From Nocardia arthritidis NBRC 100137 (lineage in GTDB: Bacteria > Actinomycetota > Actinomycetes > Mycobacteriales > Mycobacteriaceae), in contig NZ_BDBB01000008.1 in assembly GCF_001612765.1 (NCBI RefSeq), positions 62,001-126,000 on the forward strand: DNA of 64,000 bases. Reading direction: 5' to 3'. Below the pieces are notes generated by a model. The model was not told where the DNA came from. It made no database searches and saw only the letters and a list, made by a program, of their open reading frames with translations. Positions 53,586-61,718 of this stretch are shown here, one piece after another; the stretch's first letter is position 1; every line of letters begins with the position of its first letter. A program made the position numbers and the translations under genes.

Positions 53586-54785
53586 TCAGTTCGGCGGGAA
53601 CTTCTGCTGGAACCAGTCGAGGATCTCAGGAAGGGCAGTCCGGGCAGATCCGGCGTGGTCCACCTCGCCCAGGTCGCGCAGCGTCGCGTTGCCGCTGTCG
53701 AGAGCTTGCAAGCAGTGCTCGGCGTTGGGATAGGGGACGGCACGGTCGCCGTGGGAAGCGTAGAGGCGGACCGGCACCCGTGGCCGCCAGTCGCAGGTGC
53801 CGTCGCTCTCGGCGATGGCCGCGGCGGCTGCGCCGGTCGGCTCGGTGGCCAACCGGAGGAACCGCGGGGTCAGCACTTGCGCGGGGGTGGCGGCCAGCGA
53901 CGTCACGATGGTGATCTCGCTGTGGAAGCCGTCGAAGAGTTCTTCGACTTTGTCGGCATAGGGCTGCTGAAAGGCTTCGGTCGGATCGTCGTAGAGCTGG
54001 TGGATCCGGTTCATCGAAGTGAGCCAATACGAGAGGAACAGTACCGCCGCACCCGGTACGACCCGCCCGTCGAGGGCGGCGGGCGCCTGGACATGCTGGA
54101 GGTCGTGGGGGCCGCTGATCGGGGCCAGGGCAGCGATCCCGAAACCGGGGATCGTTCCGGCGTGTAGCGCTTTGCCGAGAGCCATCGCGGCGTGGCCGCC
54201 CTGGGAGAAGCCGGTCACCAGCACATCCGGGTCCAGCTCCCGGCGCTGTTGGGCCGCGAGGGAATCGGCCGCGCGGAGCAGATCGGCCGAGGCGCTGGTC
54301 TCGGAGGGCGCATGGGTGTAGGTATGCGTTCCAGGACCGTTCCCGAGGCCCAGGTAGTCCGGTGCCGCCGCCGCGTATCCGGCGGCGGCGAACGCCACCG
54401 TGCGCAGCCGCTCGGAGAGATTGCGGGTGTCGACCGATGGCGCGTCGCTCTTGAGCGTCATGGTCCCGTGCTCGTAGCTGACCACCCGCAGCCGCCGAGA
54501 GTCGGTGCGCGGCAATACCACGAGCCCGCTGGCAGTGGTCGGCGCGCCCTGCGGGGTGATCGTCCGGTATTCGAGGCGAAAGGCGTCGACGCCGTTGCGG
54601 ACGGGCGTTCGGATATCGCCGTCGGCCAGCAGCGCCGCGGTCTGCTCGGGCGGCAGACTCATGAGGGGAGTGGTCGATACGATCGCACCGCGGGCAGGCG
54701 GCGGTTCGCGCTCGGTGTCCGCGCACCCGGCGGCGGTTCCCAGCAGGACGACCACCGCGACCAAGCAGCGCCTCAGACGGTCCAT
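53586..54785 (-). CDS. secretory lipase (LIP family) lipoprotein
   Basis: 399 aa. The signal peptide ends in the lipobox GTAAGC (Cys near 21), so it is predicted to be anchored outside the cell. The alpha/beta hydrolase core has nucleophile elbow GFSQGG (Ser in VTGFSQGGHAAMAL), upstream APDYLGLGNG and a late Asp/His pair in SHGDRAVPY and EVDHAGS. This is the layout of the LIP/secretory lipase family (PF03583), which hydrolyses acylglycerols or other esters. It stands convergent with the DUF6882-like gene. Confidence 0.85.
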   Translation of the reverse strand: MDRLRRCLVAVVVLLGTAAGCADTEREPPPARGAIVSTTPLMSLPPEQTAALLADGDIRTPVRNGVDAFRLEYRTITPQGAPTTASGLVVLPRTDSRRLRVVSYEHGTMTLKSDAPSVDTRNLSERLRTVAFAAAGYAAAAPDYLGLGNGPGTHTYTHAPSETSASADLLRAADSLAAQQRRELDPDVLVTGFSQGGHAAMALGKALHAGTIPGFGIAALAPISGPHDLQHVQAPAALDGRVVPGAAVLFLSYWLTSMNRIHQLYDDPTEAFQQPYADKVEELFDGFHSEITIVTSLAATPAQVLTPRFLRLATEPTGAAAAAIAESDGTCDWRPRVPVRLYASHGDRAVPYPNAEHCLQALDSGNATLRDLGEVDHAGSARTALPEILDWFQQKFPPN

Positions 54786-55199
54786 CCGTGGATCCTCTCG
54801 AAGATGATCGGGTTCGCTCCATCATCGCGCTTGTACCGGCGGGTGGTCGGCTCCCGCGGTCACTCGAAGACCGCCGAAGGCTCGGGCGCGGCGGCCCTGG
54901 TGGACGATCGCGCCGCGATCGTCTCTGCGAGGCTGTGCCGAGTGGGTTCGGTGCCTGGTTGTAGCCGGCAGATCCATCCGGCAGTCGGCCAGCCAATAAG
55001 TAAATGACTGTTCTGTTGGCCGTCATCTACCTACCAGCGCAGACCTACCATATGTTATGGGATATTATTGGCTATCCGGGTGGTGTGGTGTGATTGCTTC
55101 CTGCACGGCGCAGGCTGTCGAGGCTATCCGGTCGAAGCTGTCCGGTCGCCGCCGAGACGCGGTGACGGCCGATCAAGGGTTACTACCCGAGGAGTGTGT
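54786..55199. other. divergent intergenic region
   Basis: 414 bp between the lipase and the orphan gene at 55200. It contains an AT-rich patch at about 55000-55075 (AATAAGTAAATG, ATGTTATGGGATATTATT), likely the promoter area. No gene is supported; the short frames here are out of step with the 55200 gene. Confidence 0.4.
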
Positions 55200-55784
55200 G
55201 TGGGCACGGTACCGGCGAGCGCGACGATCGAGATCTACTTCCGTGCGGCGGCCGCAACCTTGGTCGAGGCGGCGACGGTGCTGGCGGATTTCGGGTGCTC
55301 CCCGGTCGACGTGTCCGGCATTCTCCATCGGTTGCGCCGAGTCGAGCAGGCACTCGCCGTGGTCATGGCCAACTCGAGCGCTGCCCTGGCGTCCGGACCG
55401 GTGGCCGCCGACCGCACGCGATTCTGCGAACTCGGCGAGGCACTCGGCCGCGTCCTGGAGCGCACACACGCGGCGGCCGCCCTCGCGGACGCCTACGTCA
55501 TCACGACGGTGCCGGACGAGGTGCTCGAGGTCGTGGTGACGATAGGTCGCTGCGCCCAGCTCACCGCCGCGGCGCTGGGGGCCTGCGAGCAACCGCTGCT
55601 CGGGTCGTATCGCGCCGAGCTGCTGCGTCTCGCGGTGCACGCCGAACGGACATTCACCCGGTGGTCGCTGGCGCGGCCGCGCACCGGCGGGGACCCGGCG
55701 GCGGAACTCGGAAGTGCGCTCGTCTCCGTTGTCCACGCGTTTCTGGCGGTCGGCCACGCGGCGGCAGTCGTCATCCCGGAATGA
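55200..55784 (+). CDS. Ala-rich helical protein of unknown function
   Basis: 194 aa from GTG 55200, five bases after GAGGAG. It is almost all helix-forming: IEIYFRAAAATLVEAATVLA, ILHRLRRVEQALAVV, ALGRVLERTHAAAAL, LVSVVHAFLAVGHAAAVV. No signal peptide or convincing membrane helix, and no family recognised. It precedes the GMC oxidoreductase gene by 180 bp on the same strand. Confidence 0.5.
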   Translation: MGTVPASATIEIYFRAAAATLVEAATVLADFGCSPVDVSGILHRLRRVEQALAVVMANSSAALASGPVAADRTRFCELGEALGRVLERTHAAAALADAYVITTVPDEVLEVVVTIGRCAQLTAAALGACEQPLLGSYRAELLRLAVHAERTFTRWSLARPRTGGDPAAELGSALVSVVHAFLAVGHAAAVVIPE

Positions 55785-55966
55785 GCGGCCGGGTGAACGA
55801 TCTGCCCGCAGGGTGCGGCCAGAATGGCCGGTGTAGTGCCCGTACTGCTATGTGGCCACCAATTCTTCGCAGTAAGACGCTGTCAACTGGTGAAATGCGA
55901 CTTTAGTTAGTGGTTGTTCATATCGTGTGATAGAACTCACTGGCGAACCGAAGGGGACTGCTCGAC

Positions 55967-57922
55967 ATGGAACCAACAGCCAAGCAACGCGCGGCGATGA
56001 ACATCATCTGCGACACCTTCAACCCGGGCGACGGGCTGACGCTGCCGTCGGCGAGCGCGCTCGGCGCCGTCGACACCGTCTTCGAGTTGCTGGGCCGCAA
56101 TCCCCGCGAGGCCGAGAAGAAGCAACTGGCCACGCTGCTGAACCTGTGGGATTCGCGGCTGGCGGGCCTGCTCACCGGCAGCGGTCCCCGGCGATTCTCC
56201 AGCCTGACGCAGGAGCAACGGGAACGGGCGTTGCTGCGCCTCGCCGATTCCCGCATCGAGTCGGTGCGGGTGATCTTCCAAGCGCTCAAACAAGCGTCGC
56301 TGCTGTCCTACAACATCACCCCCGGCCCCGCGGGCGTCAATCCGCTGTGGAAGGAGATCGGTTATCCGGCCCCGGCCGGTCCGCTCCAGACAGCGCCCGC
56401 GCCCGCGTTGTCTCCGCTGCGCTACAGCGAAACCACCGAGCTGCACTGTGATGTCGTGGTCGTCGGGTCCGGCGCCGGAGGCGGTGTCGCGGCCGCGGTG
56501 CTGGCCGAAGCGGGTCTCGACGTCGTCGTGCTGGAACGCGGAAACTATTACGACGACCGCGATTTCGGCCTCGGCGAACTCGGCGGGCTGAAGCACCTGT
56601 ACGCGCCGGGCCCGCCCGGTTCCACCGAAGGCCAGATCACCCTCGTCGCGGGCACCTGCCTGGGCGGTGGAACGGTCGTCAACTGGAGCACGTCCTTGCC
56701 GACGCCGCAGGACGTCCGGGCGGAGTGGGCCGCGCTGGGCGCCGCCCAGTTCGCCGAGGCCGAGTTCGACGAAGCGCTCGAGGTGGTGCGCCGCCGGCTC
56801 GGTGTCACCGAGCAGCGGTCGGTGTTGTCGGCTCGCGACGGTGTTCTCGAACGCGGCGCCCAGGCGCTGGGCTGGGAAGTGGATACCTTGCCGCGCAATG
56901 TCACCGACGCCTGCGATGCCGGCGTGGAGTGCGGTCGCTGCGGATACGGCTGCCGGTTGGGCGCCAAGCAGTCGGTGACCAAGACCTGGCTCGCCGATGC
57001 GGCCGATCGGAGCGCGCGGCTCGTCGTGGACGCCGATGTGCGACGGATTTCCGTGCGAGGCGGCCGGGCGCAGGGCGTTTCCGCGGTCACCTCCGACGGT
57101 GTGGCGATCGAGGTGCGCGCTCGGGCGGTGGTGGTGGCGGCCGGAGCGATCCAGACTCCGGCGTTGCTGCGGCGCTCCGGGTTGCGCAACGACAACATCG
57201 GCCGCCACTTGCGCCTGCATCCGGCGGCCGCGGTGTTCGGCGTGTTCGAGGAGGAGATCCGGCCGTGGGAAGGCGGCTTGCAGACCAGGATCTGCCGTCG
57301 GCACAGCGACCTGGACGGTAACGGCTACGGCGTGATCTACGAAACCGGGCCCATCCATCCCGGTCTGGCCACCGGGTTCATGAGCTGGCGCGGCGCCGCG
57401 AACCATCGGGCCACCATGCTCGACTTCGCGCGTTCGAACGCGATCGGCATCATCACTCGCGACCGTGACTCGGGCACCGTGTCCGTCGACCGGGGCGGTG
57501 AGCCGATCGTCAACTACCGGTTGTCGGACTACGATGCCGCCCATCTGCACACCGGGTTCGAGGGGGCGGCGAGCATCCTGGAGGCAGCGGGCGCGCAGCG
57601 CATCTTCTCCGGGCACCAAGCGGGCATCTCCTATGAGCCCGGCAGGCGCGGGTCGCATGCCGATTTCGCGGCCGCATGCCGGGCCGCCGGGTACGGTCCG
57701 GGACAGTGTTCCCTGGGCGCGCTGCACATCATGGGCTCGGCGCGGATGGGTGGTTCACCGGAAACCTCGGCCACCAACCCGGACGGCGCCACCTGGGAGG
57801 CGGCGAACATCGTCGTCGCCGACGCGTCCTGCTTCCCCACGGCGTCGGGCGTCAACCCCATGGTCTCGATCGAGGCGATCGCCTACATGAACGCGAAACG
57901 GCTTGCCGCGCAGCTGGTCTGA
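55967..57922 (+). CDS. GMC-family FAD oxidoreductase (long-chain alcohol oxidase-like)
   Basis: 651 aa. An N-terminal helical domain of about 150 residues precedes the FAD motif VVVGSGAGGGVAAAVLAEAG near 161. A CGRCGYGC cluster lies near 323-330. The GMC C-terminal signature includes HIMGSARMGG (catalytic His) and SGVNPMVSIEAIAY. This two-part layout matches long-chain fatty alcohol oxidases (FAO type) rather than choline or cholesterol oxidases. The substrate is probably a lipid alcohol (inference). It ends 17 bp from the convergent DUF742 gene. Confidence 0.82.
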   Translation: MEPTAKQRAAMNIICDTFNPGDGLTLPSASALGAVDTVFELLGRNPREAEKKQLATLLNLWDSRLAGLLTGSGPRRFSSLTQEQRERALLRLADSRIESVRVIFQALKQASLLSYNITPGPAGVNPLWKEIGYPAPAGPLQTAPAPALSPLRYSETTELHCDVVVVGSGAGGGVAAAVLAEAGLDVVVLERGNYYDDRDFGLGELGGLKHLYAPGPPGSTEGQITLVAGTCLGGGTVVNWSTSLPTPQDVRAEWAALGAAQFAEAEFDEALEVVRRRLGVTEQRSVLSARDGVLERGAQALGWEVDTLPRNVTDACDAGVECGRCGYGCRLGAKQSVTKTWLADAADRSARLVVDADVRRISVRGGRAQGVSAVTSDGVAIEVRARAVVVAAGAIQTPALLRRSGLRNDNIGRHLRLHPAAAVFGVFEEEIRPWEGGLQTRICRRHSDLDGNGYGVIYETGPIHPGLATGFMSWRGAANHRATMLDFARSNAIGIITRDRDSGTVSVDRGGEPIVNYRLSDYDAAHLHTGFEGAASILEAAGAQRIFSGHQAGISYEPGRRGSHADFAAACRAAGYGPGQCSLGALHIMGSARMGGSPETSATNPDGATWEAANIVVADASCFPTASGVNPMVSIEAIAYMNAKRLAAQLV

Positions 57923-57939
57923 GTAACCGGCCGGGCCGG

Positions 57940-58314
57940 TCAGAGCGCGCGGATGCCGTCGAGCACCGCGCGCAGGAGGCCGAGATCCGACTCCGGCCCC
58001 GTCGCGGGCGGGGCCGACCGGCAAACCAACCTGCCGTCGTCGAGCAGGTCGCCGATGAGGACCTTCGTCATCGTCAGCGGCAGGCGCAGTCGCGCGGAGA
58101 CCTCGGCCACCGACTGCGGGGTGCGGCACAACTGCACGATCGCCGCGTACTCCGGTTCGGTGCGCCTAAGCGCGGCGCCGGGCGCGGCGTCGACCACCAG
58201 GGTGACCAAGTTCAGTTCCCGGCGCACGGCACGACCCCGGCCGCGGGTGATGGCGAAGAGCCGGACCAGCGGACCGGCGTCTTCCTCGTACCAGGGATCG
58301 TGCTGATAACTCAT
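57940..58314 (-). CDS. DUF742 protein (conservon CvnC-like)
   Basis: 124 aa, from ATG 58314 (MSYQHDPW). DUF742 features: GPLVRLFAITRGRG, LVTLVV, and LRLPLTMTKVLIGDLLDDG near the C-terminus, a winged-helix-like fold. It overlaps the roadblock gene's stop by ATGA. In Streptomyces conservons the DUF742 protein sits between the roadblock protein and a small GTPase; here no GTPase follows. Confidence 0.85.
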   Translation of the reverse strand: MSYQHDPWYEEDAGPLVRLFAITRGRGRAVRRELNLVTLVVDAAPGAALRRTEPEYAAIVQLCRTPQSVAEVSARLRLPLTMTKVLIGDLLDDGRLVCRSAPPATGPESDLGLLRAVLDGIRAL

Positions 58315-58727
58315 GGCCGTGTCGAAGCGGGCGGGTGCGGGCGTGTATCGACCGACAGGTGGGTTCCGACTCGCTGCACCGTCTGGTTCATCTCGTAGGC
58401 CACCATACCCATATCGGCGGTCTCGGACGCCATGAGCGCCAGGCACGCGTTGGCCCCTGCCGTGGTGACGAACAGCACCGCGCGGTCGAGTTCCACCACG
58501 GTCTGGCAGACGCCACCGGCGTCGAAATGGTGACCCACGCTACGGGACAGACTGTGCAATGCCGATGCCATCGCGCAGAATCGCTCGGCGTCGGCCTTGT
58601 CCAGCTGAGCCGAATGGCCGATCAGCAGCCCGTCCGAGGACAGCAGGACCGCGGACTGGGCTCCGACGAGTCCGGTGACCAGCTCGTCGAGCAGCCAACC
58701 GAGGCCGGTTCCCTGGGAAGTAGTCAT
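58311..58727 (-). CDS. roadblock/LC7 domain protein (conservon CvnB-like)
   Basis: 138 aa. The LC7 fold shows in LDELVTGLVGAQSAVLLSSDGLLIGHSAQL and AMASALHSLSRSVGHHF. Related proteins (CvnB, MglB-like) act as GTPase-regulating partners. Translation is coupled to DUF742 by ATGA, and the gene follows the histidine kinase by 32 bp. Confidence 0.87.
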   Translation of the reverse strand: MTTSQGTGLGWLLDELVTGLVGAQSAVLLSSDGLLIGHSAQLDKADAERFCAMASALHSLSRSVGHHFDAGGVCQTVVELDRAVLFVTTAGANACLALMASETADMGMVAYEMNQTVQRVGTHLSVDTRPHPPASTRP

Positions 58728-58759
58728 CGTCGCCTTCTGGATGTGTATGGAATCGCGGA

Positions 58760-61165
58760 CTAGTCGAGGCCGGGACGCTTCCGGCGTCCCTGCCGGGTCC
58801 CGCTCTCGATGGCACTCATCAGATTGCGTGCTTCATCGGCGGTCCGTTGCCGTGCCGGGGCCGCGGCGGGCGGCGCCGACTGCTCGTCGGGAGACTGGCG
58901 GCGGCGGCGCGGCAACGGAGGCCTGCCATCCGGAGCGGCCTCGGCGTACGGTGCGGCCCCGGAGTCGAATCCGCGACTGTCGTCGGTGTGCGGGCCCGGC
59001 GCCCAGGACTGCTCGGAGGACGAGGTGAACCATGCCGACCGCCCCGGGACCGGTGCGGGCGCAGGAGGCGCGTGCCCCGGCACCGGTGTCCTTTCGGGCT
59101 CGATACTGTCACCGTCGTTGTGTTCGGACGACTGCGTACCCGACTGCAGAAGCGCGTTCGGAATCAGCACCACCGCCCGCACGCCGCCGTAGACCGATTC
59201 ACCCAGACGCACCGAGACACCGTGACGGTGAGCCAGTTTCGCGACCACGAACAACCCCAGCCGGGTATCGCTGGACAGGGATACCACACTGAAATCGGGC
59301 GGTTTGGACAGCAACTCGTTACGCGCGGCGAAGTCGGCCTCCGACATGCCGAGGCCTTGGTCGATGATCTCGACCGCCACACCGCGCCCGACCACGACGC
59401 CGGACACCTCGACTCGCGCCTGCGGGGGTGAGAAGGCTGTCGCGTTGTCCATCAGCTCGGCCATCAAGTGGATCAAGTCGGCTACGGCGTTGCTCGACAC
59501 CTGGGATTCCGGCAGCCGGCCGGTCTGAATCCTGGCGTAGTCGAGGCTTTCCGCGACGGCCGCGCGGACCAGGTCGAGCAGCGGCACCGGCTTGCGCCAG
59601 CGCCGGCCCGGTTTCTCGCCACCGAGGATGATCAGGTTCTCCGCGTTGCGCCGGGCCCGCGTCGCGAGGTGATCGAGCTGGAACAGCAGCTCGAGCTGGT
59701 CGGCGTTCTCCTCTTGGCGTTCGGCCTGGTCGAGCAGGGCGAGCTGGCGGTGCACCACGACCTGGCTGCGATGGGCGATGTTGAGGAACACCGCGTTGAC
59801 CCCCGCCCGGGTCTTCGCTTCCGCGACCGCGGCCGACACGGCCGCGACATGGGCGCGGTTGAAGGCGTCGGCCACCTGGCCCAATTCGTCGGTACCGAAA
59901 TCGAGTCGCGCCAGTTCGGTCTCGGAGTCGAGGCTCTCGCCTCGACCGAGTCTTTGCATGACTTCGGGCAGCTGCTGGTCGGCCAGTTCCAGGGTGTCGC
60001 GCCGCAGTCGCCGCATTCGTGCGATGAAGCGGTTGGCCAGGACCAGCGCCGCGAGGAAGGCGAGCGTCGCGACCAGCAGCACCGCCGCGCCACCCAGCAT
60101 GGACTGTTGCGCGGTCCGGTCGCCGCGCTCGCGTGCGATGGCGTGCGCGTCGCGACTCTGGTCGTCCCACAGTTTCAACAGCTTCGTCCCGACCTGGCCG
60201 GAAGCCTCCTGCCAGGCCGCGACATTCATGGGCAACGACTCGGTTCGCGAGGTCGAGCGGCCGCTCTGGGTTCTGCCGGTGCCCTCGCGAGTGGACTCGT
60301 CGAAGTCGGTGCCCGCCTCCACCGGCCCCCGCAGCAGCACGGCGTCCTGCATCGCGATCACTTTCTGATAGGCCGGTCCACCAGTGATCTCCTGGAGTTG
60401 AGCCAGGCGCTTGCCCTTCAGGACGCGGCCGGCGTATGCCACCTGACCACGGAATTCCCCGAGCAATCGGCTGAATTCGGTCAACTGCTCCGGAGTGTGT
60501 TCGCGGACGGTCACCGCCACCGCGCCCAGGGTGTCCGCCATGGACAACGCTTCGGCCGCGCGCAGGGGCTCGACGCCGTAGCTCAGCTCCATGGCGATGT
60601 CGGCTTCCGGCGCCACCCGCGCGGCGAGCGTCGACGCGGCGATGATCGTGCCGATGACCCCGCTGAAGACTTCGAACACCTCCTTCGGCGGGGCCTGCCG
60701 GCTGTCGACCCCGCCGCGCAGCGTCGGAACCAGCGCGAAAAGCTTGTTGTAGCCTTCGATGTCGGAGGCGGACCCGCCGGGATTCAGTTTGCGGGCGGCA
60801 TCGCCTTTGGCGATCACCGCTGCCAGCGCCGCGTCCGAGCGTTGGCGGGCGGCGGTGAGTCCGCCGACGATTTCGGTGTCACCGGCCAGATACAACAGCG
60901 ACAAGCGCCGCTCCTCCTGGAACGACTGCACCATGAGAATGGCCGGCGTCGTCGTACTGCTGGCCAGCTCCGCCCATTCCTTCGCTGCTCGGGCGGAGTG
61001 CACCAGGTAGCCCGCCGCACCCACACCGATCGTGAGAAGCGTGACGCTCGAGATGAGGACGATCGCCAGCAGTCGTACCCGGACACCTACTCGACCACGG
61101 ACATCACGCCGGCTCGACCGAACCACTCCCACAGCGGATTCGCGTAGCTCAGACCACTTACTCAC
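58760..61165 (-). CDS. NIT-domain sensor histidine kinase (conservon CvnA-like)
   Basis: 801 aa. A transmembrane helix near residues 28-50, an extracytoplasmic nitrate/nitrite-sensing-type helical domain (about 55-330), a second transmembrane helix near 355-375, and a HAMP linker with RMRRLRRDTLELADQQLPEV follow in order. The ATPase domain has LMAELMDNATAFSPP (N box), EIIDQGLGMSEADF (G1) and GLFVVAKLAHRHGVSVRL (G2). The C-terminal 130 residues are Pro/Arg-rich and disordered. It heads the conservon-like operon and likely senses an external signal. Confidence 0.88.
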   Translation of the reverse strand: MSKWSELRESAVGVVRSSRRDVRGRVGVRVRLLAIVLISSVTLLTIGVGAAGYLVHSARAAKEWAELASSTTTPAILMVQSFQEERRLSLLYLAGDTEIVGGLTAARQRSDAALAAVIAKGDAARKLNPGGSASDIEGYNKLFALVPTLRGGVDSRQAPPKEVFEVFSGVIGTIIAASTLAARVAPEADIAMELSYGVEPLRAAEALSMADTLGAVAVTVREHTPEQLTEFSRLLGEFRGQVAYAGRVLKGKRLAQLQEITGGPAYQKVIAMQDAVLLRGPVEAGTDFDESTREGTGRTQSGRSTSRTESLPMNVAAWQEASGQVGTKLLKLWDDQSRDAHAIARERGDRTAQQSMLGGAAVLLVATLAFLAALVLANRFIARMRRLRRDTLELADQQLPEVMQRLGRGESLDSETELARLDFGTDELGQVADAFNRAHVAAVSAAVAEAKTRAGVNAVFLNIAHRSQVVVHRQLALLDQAERQEENADQLELLFQLDHLATRARRNAENLIILGGEKPGRRWRKPVPLLDLVRAAVAESLDYARIQTGRLPESQVSSNAVADLIHLMAELMDNATAFSPPQARVEVSGVVVGRGVAVEIIDQGLGMSEADFAARNELLSKPPDFSVVSLSSDTRLGLFVVAKLAHRHGVSVRLGESVYGGVRAVVLIPNALLQSGTQSSEHNDGDSIEPERTPVPGHAPPAPAPVPGRSAWFTSSSEQSWAPGPHTDDSRGFDSGAAPYAEAAPDGRPPLPRRRRQSPDEQSAPPAAAPARQRTADEARNLMSAIESGTRQGRRKRPGLD

Positions 61166-61718
61166 GGCTTGGAATGCCTACCTCTGACATGGCCCCGCCC
61201 GGCCCGGGCGGCACCTCACCTGTACCCGACCGAAGAATAACGAAAGTGTAGCGGTCAGATCGCGAATCGGATGGTTTTGTGACACTCGACAAGTGAACGG
61301 CAATTATTCCTGAATTTCGCTCTGCATGCGGTAGGGCGACTCGTGCCGCCTGTGAGCGGCAATCGCCGGTCACAAGCGGGCTGGCGCGCGCTACTGTCGG
61401 ACCGCGACCATTCGATTCAGAGCGGGTCCCTATTATCAACTTACCGTCGGTTCTGGTCATAATTTCGCCAGCGCGCCCTGTACACGCTCCGCATAGCGGC
61501 CGAGTCGCCAGGTCATTCGAGCCGACCGATGTCGGCTCGGAAAACGACATACCCGTGCCGACCGCAACTTGGCGATGATATAGCCCCGTAAGGAATTCGA
61601 GTTCCCGCCACTGGTGACGATCCTCCTCTGATCGGTTCCTCGGAACTCGGCGTTCTGTCGGCGCGGACAGCGAATTCTCGGGCATCAGTGCCCGGGAGCG
61701 ATCGGCGCGTCGCGGGAA
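61166..61718. other. upstream region of the conservon operon
   Basis: 553 bp. A minus-strand frame of 175 codons covers most of it but has no family-like sequence and a poor fit to the local codon bias. AT-richer stretches at 61225-61320 and 61420-61470 are probable promoter DNA for the kinase gene. I report no gene here. Confidence 0.4.

Noticed and set aside
59468..61147. 559-codon plus-strand frame over the histidine kinase
   Set aside because: Shadow of the NIT-domain kinase, whose motifs are clear on the other strand.
61158..61685. 175-codon minus-strand frame upstream of the kinase
   Set aside because: No recognisable sequence, overlaps the kinase start, and the region looks like promoter DNA.
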